Origin: Proales similis
Lineage: Eukaryota > Rotifera > Eurotatoria > Ploima > Proalidae
DNA: 64,000 nucleotides
NCBI GenBank assembly: GCA_019059635.1
Contig: JAGVRJ010000013.1
Coordinates: forward strand, 1,178,001 to 1,242,000
Direction of reading: 5' to 3'
Each line of letters starts with the position of its first letter. Position 1 is the stretch's first letter. Position numbers and translations under genes: made by a program. The notes below the pieces were generated by a model. It was given only the letters and a program-made list of their open reading frames with translations, made no database searches and was not told the origin of the DNA. This document shows positions 26,313 to 36,713 of the stretch, in pieces.

Positions 26313-29254
26313 TCAATGGTTTAGATTGTACTTGAGCTTTAAATAGGTCAGTTGGGTTTGCTTCTCCAACATGGCGAGCTCCTGGACGCTGGGCTTGAGC
26401 AGATCCACGTGCGAGTTGGTCTCTTTTTTGATCTGCTGCTGCTTCTTTTCGCCGTAGACAACCTTGCCGTCGAACTCGTTCACTGGCACGTTGAAATCCT
26501 TGTCCACTTGGGAGATTGTGCAGCCCAGATGCTCTTCGACCTCGCCCAGCAGATGCATCTCGTTGTACCAAATGCAGCAGCCTCCGTCCTCTTTCAGCAG
26601 GCGATTCTTGCAGTTCTTGCCCCTCGATGGACACGAATGGTACCAGACCTAAACACAAGAGCGCACAACATCATTGGCAGCTAGACTCAGCTCGGGTCGG
26701 TCTCAATCGTGTAAACCTTTTCTGGCACTTTGGATACGAGGCATATGGCCAAGCCCATACGCTCTGCCCGGCCCACTCTTCCGATTCGATGCACGTAGTT
26801 CTCTTTCATGTCCGGCATGGTCACGTTGATCACTTAAATTTAATTTGACTTGAACCTGCCTCGCAGTTCGTTTCAATCCAGCTTACCGTAGGGCACCCCG
26901 CTCACGTCAATGCCTCTGGCAGCCACATCGGTGCAAATCAGGAATCTTACTTGGTTGCTTTTAAACCTTTCGAGATTGACACTTCGCTCTTGCGCGTCTC
27001 GATCTGTTCATTGTTTACGCAGTCTCAGTCAATCTCAAGTCAATTCATGATGAAACCGTTCGGCCTACCTGAGTGAAGACACACGCCTGGCCAGCAGAAG
27101 CCAAGTCAAGGTCAAATTTTAAGCCAATTTGACACACACACACGCAGACACTTACAAGAGAATTGATGTTGTGGGGATTTGGAGCCTCCGCCGAGCATCT
27201 GGAAATATTGCTCCAGATTGTCGCAGTCGAGCTTGGTGCGGCAGAATATCAGCGCTTGGTCCATGTTGAACTTGCGAATAACTCGAGCGCAGTACTCGCC
27301 TTTCAGAATCTTTACCGCCTCTGACAGCGTCTCTGAAATGTTGGCAAACGTCCAAGTGACTTAAAAAGATTTGAGCGGCTGTGGACTTGCCCTTGGACTC
27401 TTTGGACATGTCGGTTCGTCGCGGGTCGTGCACCTCGTCGGTTGGCACATGAAGGCGCAGCGTTTTCCATTCAGTGTCCTGGTGCGGGTCGATTACACAA
27501 ACGCACTGGTGGATGGTGTCCGGCACTGCGTCCTGGCCTCTCAGGTCAATCCACATGGGAAAGTGCATCAGATCGTCGGCGAGCTTCTTTACTGCGGGAC
27601 TGTGCAGCGTTGCCGAGCAGACGATCATCTGCAGCCGTCTACCGTCCAGTCCGTAGAGCGGCATGCCTTTGTAGAGTCTGGAGATGAAATCCTTTTGGCC
27701 TTGCGACAACAGACCGTCGACCTCGTCAAGTACGAAAAATCTGATCTGATTGAGCAGCAGCGCTCGTTGACTGATCAGATCGGCAAGGCGGCCCGGCGTG
27801 GCCACCACAATGTCAACTCCGCGCTCGAGCTGCCCAATTTGGTCTCTGACCGGAAAGCCGCCGGTGATGAGCACCTCACTGATGCTGGGTGCGCTCAGGT
27901 GCTTCTTGAACAGTTGAATCTGCTGATAGGTTTGTTCGGCGAGCTCTTTGGACGGCTCGATTATGAGAGCGAGCGGCGCGTTGTTTTCTTTTTTCATCCG
28001 CGCTGTCCTTGTCTCTTTACCACGACCGCTCAGAGCGGTGTCTGCAGCATTCGCTTTGCACACGCCCATGTAGCCGGGCTAAATTGGTTCTTAAAACGTT
28101 TAGACTCGCGTCAAAACTCAATTGACCACTCACCGGCTGGAAGGAGAACGGCGAGTCGCCAAAGTTCACTTTCACTTGGGAATTTTTCAAACACAACGCC
28201 GGGTAGAAGGCGTAGTTCTTCAGCGAGTGGCCGATCGTGTAAGCGCTTTCGAACATTGTTCCTTGAGAAAACTGCTTGTCAGAGCGAGCTGGTGGCCGCA
28301 GAGAAGGCGCAAAGTAAGGCACCGTTTTTCGACCATCTGATCTGCATTGTGTCAAGGTCCAACAAACAGCCGATCACATCGCCGGCGCCGAACGCCTACA
28401 AATTCAGAAATGCTGAGCAGGTAAAGTGGTTCGCTTGCTCGTCAAGGCCAACCTCTCCATAAGGATCAAACTGCTTGCTATTCGACTTGCGGCCCGTGCT
28501 ACCGAATCCGAACCCGAGCTTGTCGGTGCCGAGCTCCAGCACCGCATCAGATGTGCACCAGCCGACTCGGCTAACTCCGTTGCCGGAGACTATCGCCTCG
28601 AAGTAGTGTTTGCCGTTGTTCATGACTCCTTTGTTCGAACGGCATCCTTGCCACTGGGCCCCTTCCCTGCTTGTGCCGGTCAGTCCGTCAGGGCTGATCA
28701 CTTTTAATCATCTGAAATTCGACGCCAGTTCAAGTTAGATTTGAGCCGAGCATTACCCATTGCCGCAGTTCGATCAAACTCGTTGAGCCGAAATGAAGCG
28801 TCGCTTGGCTCCGGCTCTTTGCCCGCTCTCGGCTCCTGGGCTCCTCCTTCTCTAAGCTGCTGGATTTCGCGCAGAGTCTCGTGAACAACTTGAATCACAG
28901 GCAGACAGAACGCGCCTGTTCATGGGCCCTGAATGAACGCAAGGAAGCCAAAGAGGTTCAGTTCGTTGGCCGCACCTGTTTTTCCACTTCCGGTCTCTGC
29001 GGCCATCAGCACATCGCCGCCTCCCAAAATGAGAGGGATCGCTTCGCCTTGAATGTCTGTGGGCAAACTTTAAATGCGAGCTTTGTGCTCAACCTTTTCT
29101 CGACGTTTACGATCAAGACCAACACTTACAGCCAGCCGAGGTCGCTGACAGCTTTTGCAATTTCCGGAATGACTCCGATTTCTGCAAACGGTCGTCAGGA
29201 TTAATGCTCGCCTCTTGCTGACTGCTCACAGTTACCTGTTTCGAAAGCGTTCAT
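26313..29254 (-). CDS. DDX1: ATP-dependent RNA helicase DDX1
   Basis: A DEAD-box helicase that acts in tRNA ligation, RNA transport and double-strand-break RNA clearance. Thirteen exons (29254-29236, 29181-29130, 29067-28976, 28915-28757, 28700-28453, 28395-28323, 28261-28134, 28078-27391, 27332-27156, 27086-27069, 27003-26887, 26832-26717, 26648-26313) join to 740 residues, exactly the human length. Seen: Walker [13 protein letters not shown]; a SPRY domain inserted after motif I ([22 protein letters not shown]), the DDX1 hallmark; ATPGRL; a DEVD box in place of DEAD ([10 protein letters not shown]; human is DEAD); [21 protein letters not shown]. The C-terminus has the conserved [10 protein letters not shown] and QEL motifs. 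Intron 8 is a GC-AG intron and exon 10 has 18 nt. Confidence 0.96.
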
Positions 29255-29490
29255 AGCTGCAACAAGTGCTGGCGGTTAGGTTTGGATTGGCGGTTAAGCG
29301 AAACAAAGTGTGTCACTCTCCGTTTGACTATGCGCACGGAAATGCGTTTTTTCGAATTGCAAACGTTCAAGAAATTCGCAAGTTTTCATCAAATATTTTG
29401 ACAACCTGTCGACAAATTTGTCCGACCATCGAGACATGCGCATTGCGCAATTCGGCGACGAAACGAAATGGTCTCTGTTCGCTTCACAAA

Positions 29491-29496
29491 TTTATT
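29491..29496 (-). terminator. AATAAA poly(A) signal, MRPS31
   Basis: TTTATT on + equals AATAAA on -, 22 nt beyond the MRPS31 stop. Confidence 0.6.
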
Positions 29497-29517
29497 GCCA
29501 CTGAAAGAGAAATTTGA

Positions 29518-31014
29518 TCAAAGCTCGGCCTCGCGTCGCTCAGCCTCGAGCGCCTCCAGAATGGTGTCGAGCTTGTCGCTGAAATAGGCCTTGTACCAAG
29601 CGATGATCTCCTGCTTTTCTTGAACGCTCATGAAACTGTTGTGACTGAGTCCGTTGAGCACCAGTGACATGAACTGCTGCACTGGCTCGATGTCGGCGAA
29701 TTCGCTCAAATGCTGGTCGAGGAAGACGTGCTCGAAGAACGGAGTGTTCATCTCGTTCTGGTCCACTCCTTGGCACACGCACGCACAAGAGTCGTGAAAC
29801 GAGGCAAAGAAAAGCCGCAGTCGGTGCCTACCTTGTTCGTTGTCGATCGGAAAGTGCCAGAGTTTGCTCTCCTCAGTCAACTGAACTGCCTCGTCGAAGC
29901 CGTTCACTGGCGGCACACTCCGCGCCCGGACCAACACACGCTGCGAATAGTCGATCCAGACGGGCGATTCTGGAGTCGCGTCTTGCGCGTTCTGGGCTCT
30001 GAACAGCGCCAGGTTCTGTCCCGAGTTCAGAGGCTGGTACTTGTTGAACGGATTCGAGCTGAAGCCTGTTTCTAGCCGCTGCTGAAGTTTGCTCATTCGC
30101 TGCTCTTTGCCGGCCGCATTGGTCACCGACTCGTCGCTCTTCTCCGTCTGCTGCTTGAGCTGTTTCTCTTTGAGGTCGAGCTCCTGCAGGATTTTGATTA
30201 GCTCGCGATTGGCGTCCGGCTTTTGACTTGACTGCTCGGACAATAATTCACGTTTCACTTGCTCGTCCTTTTTCTGCTTCATTTTCCTCAGCGGCTCGAC
30301 CAGCAGCTCGGCAATCTGTTCAGGATTCTCGCCATCGATGTAGCGCGCCACTTCGGCGGCCGCGTCTTTGACTTTTTTCTCTTTATTGACGCGATCGTCG
30401 CTTTTCTTTCGAGCCTCTTTGCGCACTGTGGGCGCTGCCGGCTTGCTCGCCTCGGTCGGCTTACTGCTGCTCGGCTCGATCGGCTCGCTGGGTCGCACGC
30501 TCAGATCGAGGTTTATGAAGCGAAATTTGCGAACACTCGCTAGCCGATCCTCCTTCTGCTTTTGGTCTGGCTTGTCTGCCGATCCGAGTTTGGCCAGCAT
30601 TTCGAGCTCTTTCTCTTTGCTATAACGAATCGCTTCCGCTCGACCGGGCCGCTTCTCGAACTTGATCGCCTCTTTTCGCTTTTCGTGCCGATCACGCTCC
30701 TCTTCATCTCGGTCGTGTTTCTTTGACTTTTTCGGACTTGAATCGCGCCGTTTCGAGTCTTTTCGCTCGTCGCTGGCCTCTTTTTCGCCTCGCTTCTGCT
30801 TCTGCTGCTTGTTCGACTCTTCTTTGTTCTCGTGTTTGCCTTCACGCTTGACGCTGGGCCGCCGCTCCAAGCTGCTCTTTTCGCCGTCGCTCTTCTTGTC
30901 AGCCAGCAGCTGACTGCTTTGAACGCACACTGGCCGAGAGGTGGCCAATGCACGTCGACTCACTCGCCAACTCCAGCTGGTATTCAACCATTGGGTCAAG
31001 TTGCGAGCCAGCAT
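29518..31014 (-). CDS. MRPS31: Mitochondrial ribosomal protein S31
   Basis: A metazoan-specific protein of the mitochondrial small ribosomal subunit (mS31). Two exons (31014-29832, 29768-29518) join to 477 residues. The C-terminal third carries the family signature: LWHFPIDNEQG, then PFFEHVFLDQHLSEF, FMSLVLNGLSHNSFMSV and a final amphipathic helix IIAWYKAYF. The first 45 residues are Arg/Ser/Trp-rich with almost no acidic residues, as expected of a mitochondrial presequence. Residues about 55-300 are highly charged (Lys/Glu/Arg/Asp runs) and lengthen the protein compared with human (about 395 residues). The ATG at 31014 was chosen over upstream non-ATG codons in the same open frame. Only one intron is present. 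Confidence 0.9.
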   Translation of the reverse strand: MLARNLTQWLNTSWSWRVSRRALATSRPVCVQSSQLLADKKSDGEKSSLERRPSVKREGKHENKEESNKQQKQKRGEKEASDERKDSKRRDSSPKKSKKHDRDEEERDRHEKRKEAIKFEKRPGRAEAIRYSKEKELEMLAKLGSADKPDQKQKEDRLASVRKFRFINLDLSVRPSEPIEPSSSKPTEASKPAAPTVRKEARKKSDDRVNKEKKVKDAAAEVARYIDGENPEQIAELLVEPLRKMKQKKDEQVKRELLSEQSSQKPDANRELIKILQELDLKEKQLKQQTEKSDESVTNAAGKEQRMSKLQQRLETGFSSNPFNKYQPLNSGQNLALFRAQNAQDATPESPVWIDYSQRVLVRARSVPPVNGFDEAVQLTEESKLWHFPIDNEQGRHRLRLFFASFHDSCACVCQGVDQNEMNTPFFEHVFLDQHLSEFADIEPVQQFMSLVLNGLSHNSFMSVQEKQEIIAWYKAYFSDKLDTILEALEAERREAEL

Positions 31015-31311
31015 TCTGCAGCAATTCTTTCTCAAACAAGTTTTAGTCAAACGCTTTGCGAGCACAGACAGACACGCTGGCGACGAGATTCAAGGCCCGT
31101 TCGTTGCTCTCTATTTCTTGTCAAACACTCAAAAAAGCAAGCAATCATTGATTTTAACTCAGTTTGGCTTTTTTTTTGGCAATTTATAAAATGCGGCAAA
31201 ATTGTTGAATTTGAGATTGCGTCGATTAAAATGACACAGCGCAATGGAAAGAAGGACGGAGAGGAGAAAAATGTAAAAATGTAATTGCAAAGGGCAGCAA
31301 AAATGCAGTCG

Positions 31312-32907
31312 CTAGTTGGCAAGGACTTTGCCTTCGCCAGTCCAGAGCTCCTTGAGCTCAACCTGGCATCCAAGGTCTCTGAGCACCGACTTGGCCTCTT
31401 CCTCGCAGTTGAGATCGGCGCGCTTCATTATTTGCCGCAGATGCTCTTCGACCCTCAGCTCGAGCAGCTTGTTCACGTGAGTTCGATCGCGTGAGATTGA
31501 ATTCCTCAGCGCCAGACACGTCTGTTTCTGTGTCGATTTGTGTGAATGCTAAACTCAGTCGTTTGTTCATAAGTGGAACTTACGATCAACTTGGGCTTGT
31601 TGGTGTGGATATTCAAAAGTCGAACGACATGAACGTGCACTTGCAGCTCAAAGAACTGATTCACGGCGTCGGAGTTGCGCAGCAGCAGAACGGCCAGAGC
31701 GGAGGAGGAGACCTCGCCGATCTTGATTCAACATTCAGAGGCGCTCGACAGAGGCAGGTTGAAGAGAGAAAGGCTCACTTGGCTGTTGGCGTGATATTTC
31801 TCCAGCACGTCTCGAAGCGACTCCATGATGCCAATTTTAACGGCGTGGAATTTTACCTCGTCGTTGTTGCACATGTTCTTGAGCAAGGTCAAGGCGCTTT
31901 TGAGAAGAGTGACGCTCGCCTGCTCGTGTTTGGCCAAGCAGTTGCGAACAAACTCAAGGCCGCCTTGGTCCTTGATCATTTGGCAAAACTCGTTGCGCAC
32001 GGCCAGCTTTGATATAGTGAGCATCAAACTGGCCAACGTCTCTTCGCTCAGCTCGTTCTTGTTCACTGTTGAATTGGCTTTATTTGACACTCGACCGGCC
32101 GAACCCAAGCGCGTACTTACCGATGTCGAGCAGCAGATTGATGCCGTTCAGCTCGTTGACGATTTTCTTGGCGTGCTCGTGTGAGCTGCCAAACTCGACT
32201 CGAACGTCGTCGTCCAGCAGAAGACTTCGAATGTTCCTCACAATCTCCTGAATGATTCGGTCGTCGCTCTGATGCTCGGCGGCCGTCTTCAACAAGATCG
32301 AGTCGACTCCGTTCTCGAACAGAAAGTTCCTGTTGGCCTCGTTCATGACGCAGCAGGCGTTCAGACACGAGATCAGCTCGGGCAGCTGGGCAGCGTCTAT
32401 TTTGTTCAATTTGATCAGATCCAAAAGCAGCTCAAGTCCGCTGTTGTCGATGGCGTCGGACTGCTGGTTCAGGTAAGAGCGCAAGCATTTCAGTACGCTG
32501 CTTATGAACTCGCCTTGATGCGCCAGCGAGCCGTCCGCGATCTTCTTCACAAACGAGATCAATGTCTTGTAGGCGTTCGGCTCGGTCATGTTGGTGCCCA
32601 AACAGCGAAAGGTGATGTCCTTGTCAAACATTTCGGTCGCCGATTGGAGAGAGTCGAGTGCTTTCTGCACATCGTCGTCAGACATGGCAGCATTCGCTGA
32701 CAAGCCGGCCAGCTGTCCCAGCGCGTCCGTAAGCTGTTTCTGTTGGCCGAGGCTAAACTTGCAGATTGTGCTCAAATCGACGCCTTGCGAGCTGAGCTGC
32801 TTGACCGCATCTTCGATCGCCTCCTGCTCGCTCATGTCGAAATCGTTCACATTCTCCTCCACTATCGAGTTGAAGTACTCCTGGCTGACTTTTTTCACTT
32901 CGGCCAT
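31312..32907 (-). CDS. ARMC6: Armadillo repeat-containing protein 6
   Basis: Four exons (32907-32121, 32065-31779, 31721-31584, 31521-31312) join to 473 residues, close to human ARMC6 (about 500). ARMC6 is a conserved armadillo protein without a firmly established function. Seen: the family N-terminus (VSQEYFNSIVEENVNDFDM, EQEAIEDAVKQL, GVDLSTI), then consecutive armadillo helices (RNFLFENGVDSILLKTA, DDDVRVEFGSSHEHAKKIV, KLAVRNEFCQMIKDQGG) and the characteristic end VLRDLGCQVELKELWTG. The last exon starts at ACG TGT after AAACAG, giving CLALRNSISRD, which matches the family's penultimate repeat. Its start lies 323 bases from the divergent B4GALT7 start. Confidence 0.93.
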
Positions 32908-33230
32908 TATTTTTCTTCTGAGATTCGGAGAGTGTAAACAAGCGCCTCTCTGCTGCTGTCGGTGTTACTGTAGCTGCCAAAGTCAAATACGCTTTTGATT
33001 CAACAGGCTCGCTCTAATGCTCGTATGCGCGCACACTCGTACACATGCACGCTCTCTTGGTCTATAATTCAGAGGCCAGGCGCATACTTTTGCATTCGAA
33101 TAGAAGAGCAAGTTCAAATTAAGCTTTCCATGCACTTAGAAACCAAAGAGTAAGAGAGAGCGAGAGAGAGAGAGAGAGAGAAAGCTAAAGGGCTTATTGA
33201 AGCAGAATTGGGCTCACATCAACGCGTCCA
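32908..33230. promoter_or_regulatory. Shared ARMC6/B4GALT7 divergent promoter region
   Basis: These 323 bases lie between two divergent start codons, so both promoters must lie here or inside the genes. A GA run lies at about 33155-33182, just 5' of B4GALT7. No TATA box was found. Confidence 0.55.
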
Positions 33231-34182
33231 ATGGAATCTGACAGACAGACACAGCGAACAGGACTCAATTTCAAAGTCTTGTGCGCAAGTGCTGCCATGC
33301 TCGTGCTCTCGGCGAGTCTTGCATTCGTCTACCGAACGGGCCAGTCTGATTCGGGGATGAGAAATGACTCGACAACGAATGCTGGCCATCGTCTGGCGGT
33401 GGTCGTGCCCTACCGCAATCGGTTCGAAGAGCTCTTGAGATTTGTGCCGCACATGTCGCGTTTTCTCAGAGCCAAACAAATCGATTTCGAAATATTCGTC
33501 GTCAACCAAGTGGACGAGTACAGGTTCAACCGTGCCTCGCTAATAAACGCCGGCTTCCTGGCCACCATGGACAAGTTTGACTACATGGCCATACACGACG
33601 TAGATCTGCTGCCGGCTAATCCAATGCTCGACTACGGTTACCCAGAAGACGGACCGATGCACCTCAGCTCGCCCGAGCTTCATCCCCTCTATCACTATCC
33701 GACGTTCATCGGCGGCATTCTGCTCGTCACCCGCGAGCAGTTCAAGCTCACCAACGGCATGAGCAACAGGTCGGCGCCATTTTGAGCTTGCCCGACCAAA
33801 GGTGTTCATTTAATTTTTTTTTTTTTTCAAAATGAAAAGGTACTGGGGCTGGGGACGAGAAGACGACCAGCTCTACCTTCGTCTGCAACACTTCAATGTG
33901 ACTGTGCGACGGCCCAATGCGGCAGAGCTCAAGACCGGCACCCAGTTCACGTTTGCGCACATTCACGATGCCGAGAAGCGCGAACGAGACACTCGCCGCT
34001 TTCCAAAGCAGCGCAAGGACTCGATGCGCATGGAATGGTCTGGATTGAACTCGCTCCAGTTCCGTTTGGTTAGTAAGCACCAGCTCACAATAGACTCGTT
34101 TCCGTTCACCATCCTCAATGTGCACCTCTACTGCAACAAACTCGAGACGCACTGGTGCGATTTTAAATATCAATTCCTTTAA
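33231..34182 (+). CDS. B4GALT7: Beta-1,4-galactosyltransferase 7 (xylosylprotein galactosyltransferase)
   Basis: This Golgi type II enzyme adds the first galactose to xylose in the glycosaminoglycan linker of proteoglycans. Two exons (33231-33769, 33840-34182) join to 293 residues. Seen: a short cytoplasmic tail, a transmembrane anchor at about 16-34 ([19 protein letters not shown]), the donor-site motif [37 protein letters not shown], the metal-binding HDVDLLP, the acceptor region [19 protein letters not shown], and WGWGREDD at the exon join. This combination is typical of B4GALT7 rather than B4GALT1-6. The intron (33770-33839) contains a run of 14 T. All catalytic motifs are intact. Confidence 0.94.
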
Positions 34183-34308
34183 TCGAACGTGTCTAAGCCA
34201 AAAATTTGCGAAATTTTCTCGCTCGATTATTTCGATCGCTCTCGAGTGACGCAAGCTCGTAATTGAATTTGACGAGTCAGAACGGCGGCGGCGGCTGTGA
34301 ATAATTTG

Positions 34309-34314
34309 AATAAA
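34309..34314 (+). terminator. AATAAA poly(A) signal, B4GALT7
   Basis: AATAAA lies about 125 nt after the stop codon. Confidence 0.55.
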
Positions 34315-35613
34315 TGAATTTGAATCAAGAGAGGCTCGCTTAACGGCCTTCTGGTGCAGGAATGTGAGATTGAGGCGTGATGCCGAACTCAAGTCGTTTC
34401 GCCTGATTAATAGAGCTAAGGAAGTTTGCCGCATGCTTGAGATGCTGGCGTAGAGTGTTTACGCCGGCCGGACCAAATATGTGAAGTGGCCAACCGGATT
34501 AGGTATCTCTCTTTACAGTATTTGGCCTCTGAGAGGCTGTAATGTGATTAAACACGCGACGACGAGACTGGGAGGCCAATTGAGCCAAATCAAAGTGAAC
34601 AAACGTGAGCTTCCTTGAAGAGTTCCTCAATCAATGTGAGCATCGCTCTGCGCCTCGAGAACAAGAGGGCGACGACGATTAACAAGTCCAGCAACAGGCG
34701 AAATGTAATGTGAGATTAGCCAAACGGATCCAGAGCTTCTTTCGTCGGCCACTAATTTAAGAGGACCGCTTGCCGTGCGACAAGTGTCCTCTGCTATTCT
34801 CTGCGTTCTATCACGTTCAACAGTTTCGAGGCTTAAATGTCCCAGTGTGCATAGATTTGCGTCGATCAGGGCATTAATTAGCCGCAGGACATGTTTGATC
34901 TGACGCCCCACTGCCGCCACTCTCAAATAGGCAGCAATCTCATTCGATCGACTTTTAATTGCTTTCCAGGCCTGTGCATTGGCCGATTGCCCTTCTGGAT
35001 AACAATTGTGGTAATTCGAGGTGTATTTAATTAAGAGCGGCGAGAGAGTTGACCGCGCTCGCGATCTAATAGTTGCGATTGCTAATATATTCCTGAGCAA
35101 TTAAAACGAGAGTGAATGTCTCACTGATCGTGTGTTTAGTCAATCGCGAATTAAGAGGTGATTACAAACAAATATGAAGCCGGCTGACATTAGGGCCGCA
35201 TGATTAGCCATGCCTGTCCGCGTGTTGGTGCATATTTCGCGCCAATTGTGATGCACGCCAGCATACACGGACAAGCGACCAAGAAGATTTGACGAAAGGA
35301 GACTGTCTAGGGGGCGACAGAGAATTATGAAACGAGCACTAGAATCTATCCAAGTGAGAAGGAGAGCAAATTGAATGGGGAAAAACGAAGAATGAGGAAC
35401 AGAGACAAGGAGCGGGATGGGGGGGGGGGGGGGGAGGCTGCAAGTAGGGACAGGACAGGTCATAAACGAGTGAAGCATTCTTTTAAATATTCAATTAGAA
35501 TGGTGGTGCACGATAACAATCGTAATTAGACTCTTAATTAAATATTGTTTGGCGTGTCTCTTGTCTAAGGAGGAACCTGGCAATTAAAGACGCTTCAAAT
35601 ATTGCTATTTACC
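34315..35613. other. Non-coding region 3' of homeobrain-like gene
   Basis: About 1.3 kb without a supported exon. It holds repeated homeodomain-type sites (TTAATTA-like cores near 34873, 35023, 35521 and 35535). The G16 tract is listed separately. The 157-codon frame on the - strand at 34627-35100 lacks an ATG and any recognisable motif. Confidence 0.5.
35419..35434. repeat. G16 homopolymer
   Basis: Sixteen consecutive G on the + strand, in a GGGAT(G)n context. It may be length-variable or a sequencing weak spot. Confidence 0.9.
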
Positions 35614-35619
35614 TTTATT
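35614..35619 (-). terminator. AATAAA poly(A) signal, homeobrain-like gene
   Basis: TTTATT on + equals AATAAA on -, about 190 nt beyond the homeobox stop. Other AATAAA-like sequences occur nearby. Confidence 0.45.
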
Positions 35620-35807
35620 CGCATAAGCAGATACGTAAACAAGAAGCAAAACGAGACCAATATGTGGGGCCGGGCATTTAATAGCGGAATAAATAAAATT
35701 AAAGGCAAACTGAAGGGAATAAACAAATAGAAGAAGAAGAAGAAGAGAAACAACAAACGAGTTAATAGAAAAGTCAAAGGAAACACTTGAAACACAAGAA
35801 CTGAATC

Positions 35808-36713
35808 TCACAGCGTCGATACATTCAACAGTGGCGCCATGCCAGCATTCTCTGGCCGACCAGACTCACTGTGAGAACGGCCGTTGGTGCCAAAGGGTCT
35901 GCCGAGCATAAAACTTTCGCTGATTGTGTCGATCGCCTTGGGTGACCACAAGTTTGGTTTAAGATCCACGCCGAGCTTGTCGCCTGGTCTATTCAGCGCA
36001 TGTTCGGTCGGCGCCGAGATTCTGGCCTGTAGATGCGCTGCGGACATCATTTGTGAGATCAGGAGAGGGTTGATGTTGTATGCTGCGGCAGCGGCGGCCA
36101 GGTACGATTGAGGCGGGACGCCAGCAAACAGGCCGAGATACGGATCGATAAACGAACTGCGGCTGGCTTTAAGAGACTGAGAGACTGGTTCATGAAAGGA
36201 TGGCCTCTCGGGAGACGCGGGCTGATGGCTAGCTGCGTCACTCTCATCAAACACATGATGAGTCTTCAACTCAGATGAACATGGCGAGATGCCACTCTTT
36301 TCCCGCTTGCGCCATTTGGCTCGACGATTTTGAAACCAGACCTGAACACGAGCCTCGCTCAGGTCTAGATTGAGCGCGAGCTCTTCGCGGGTGAACACGT
36401 CGGGATACTGGGTCTTTTCAAAGGCTCGCTCGAGCTGGTGCAGCTGATAAGTGGTGAACGTGGTCCTCGATCGTCTAATCTTGCGCGACGGCCTTCCCTC
36501 AGGGTCAGTCTCGAAGTCATACTCTTCGGAATCGTCCTCGTCGTAGTTGGTTCGACTGTTTGACAAGTTCTCACCGATTAGCTCTGCTCCACGCCCGCTA
36601 GACAAAGTGTCCGATTGAGGACTGCTCGCCTGTTTCTCCGGTTCACTTGCTGGCCGCTTGGGCTCATCGCTGAGCAGGCTGTCGATGCTGAAGGCTCCCT
36701 TTTTCCTCTCCAT
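35808..36713 (-). CDS. hbn: Paired-like (Q50) homeodomain transcription factor, homeobrain type
   Basis: An intronless 301-residue frame. The homeodomain spans residues about 77-136, from [17 protein letters not shown] to [14 protein letters not shown], with Gln at position 50 of the domain, so it belongs to the PRD-like class without a paired domain. The pieces [18 protein letters not shown] and [13 protein letters not shown] match homeobrain better than Arx/aristaless or Rx as I recall them. An eh1/octapeptide-like motif AFSIDSLL sits at residues 7-14, likely a Groucho-type co-repressor contact, followed by an acidic stretch ([11 protein letters not shown]). The C-terminal half is Ser/Pro/Ala-rich with an Ala run; I see no clear OAR motif. 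The upstream ATG at 36794 would add 27 residues. Homeobrain acts in anterior brain patterning in insects. Confidence 0.8.
   Translation of the reverse strand: MERKKGAFSIDSLLSDEPKRPASEPEKQASSPQSDTLSSGRGAELIGENLSNSRTNYDEDDSEEYDFETDPEGRPSRKIRRSRTTFTTYQLHQLERAFEKTQYPDVFTREELALNLDLSEARVQVWFQNRRAKWRKREKSGISPCSSELKTHHVFDESDAASHQPASPERPSFHEPVSQSLKASRSSFIDPYLGLFAGVPPQSYLAAAAAAYNINPLLISQMMSAAHLQARISAPTEHALNRPGDKLGVDLKPNLWSPKAIDTISESFMLGRPFGTNGRSHSESGRPENAGMAPLLNVSTL

Noticed and set aside
28401-28452. Continuation of DDX1 exon 5 to the TAG near 28398
   Set aside because: The frame looks open but family comparison shows that KQFDPYGE is followed directly by the exon starting at 28395; this stretch is intron 5.
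27371-28462. 363-codon open frame on + strand, antisense to DDX1
   Set aside because: It crosses several DDX1 introns and exons, matches no family, and is explained by codon bias of the real - strand gene.
34627-35100. 157-codon frame on - strand beside the homeobox gene
   Set aside because: No ATG start, no motif, and it lies in AT-rich, probably regulatory DNA.
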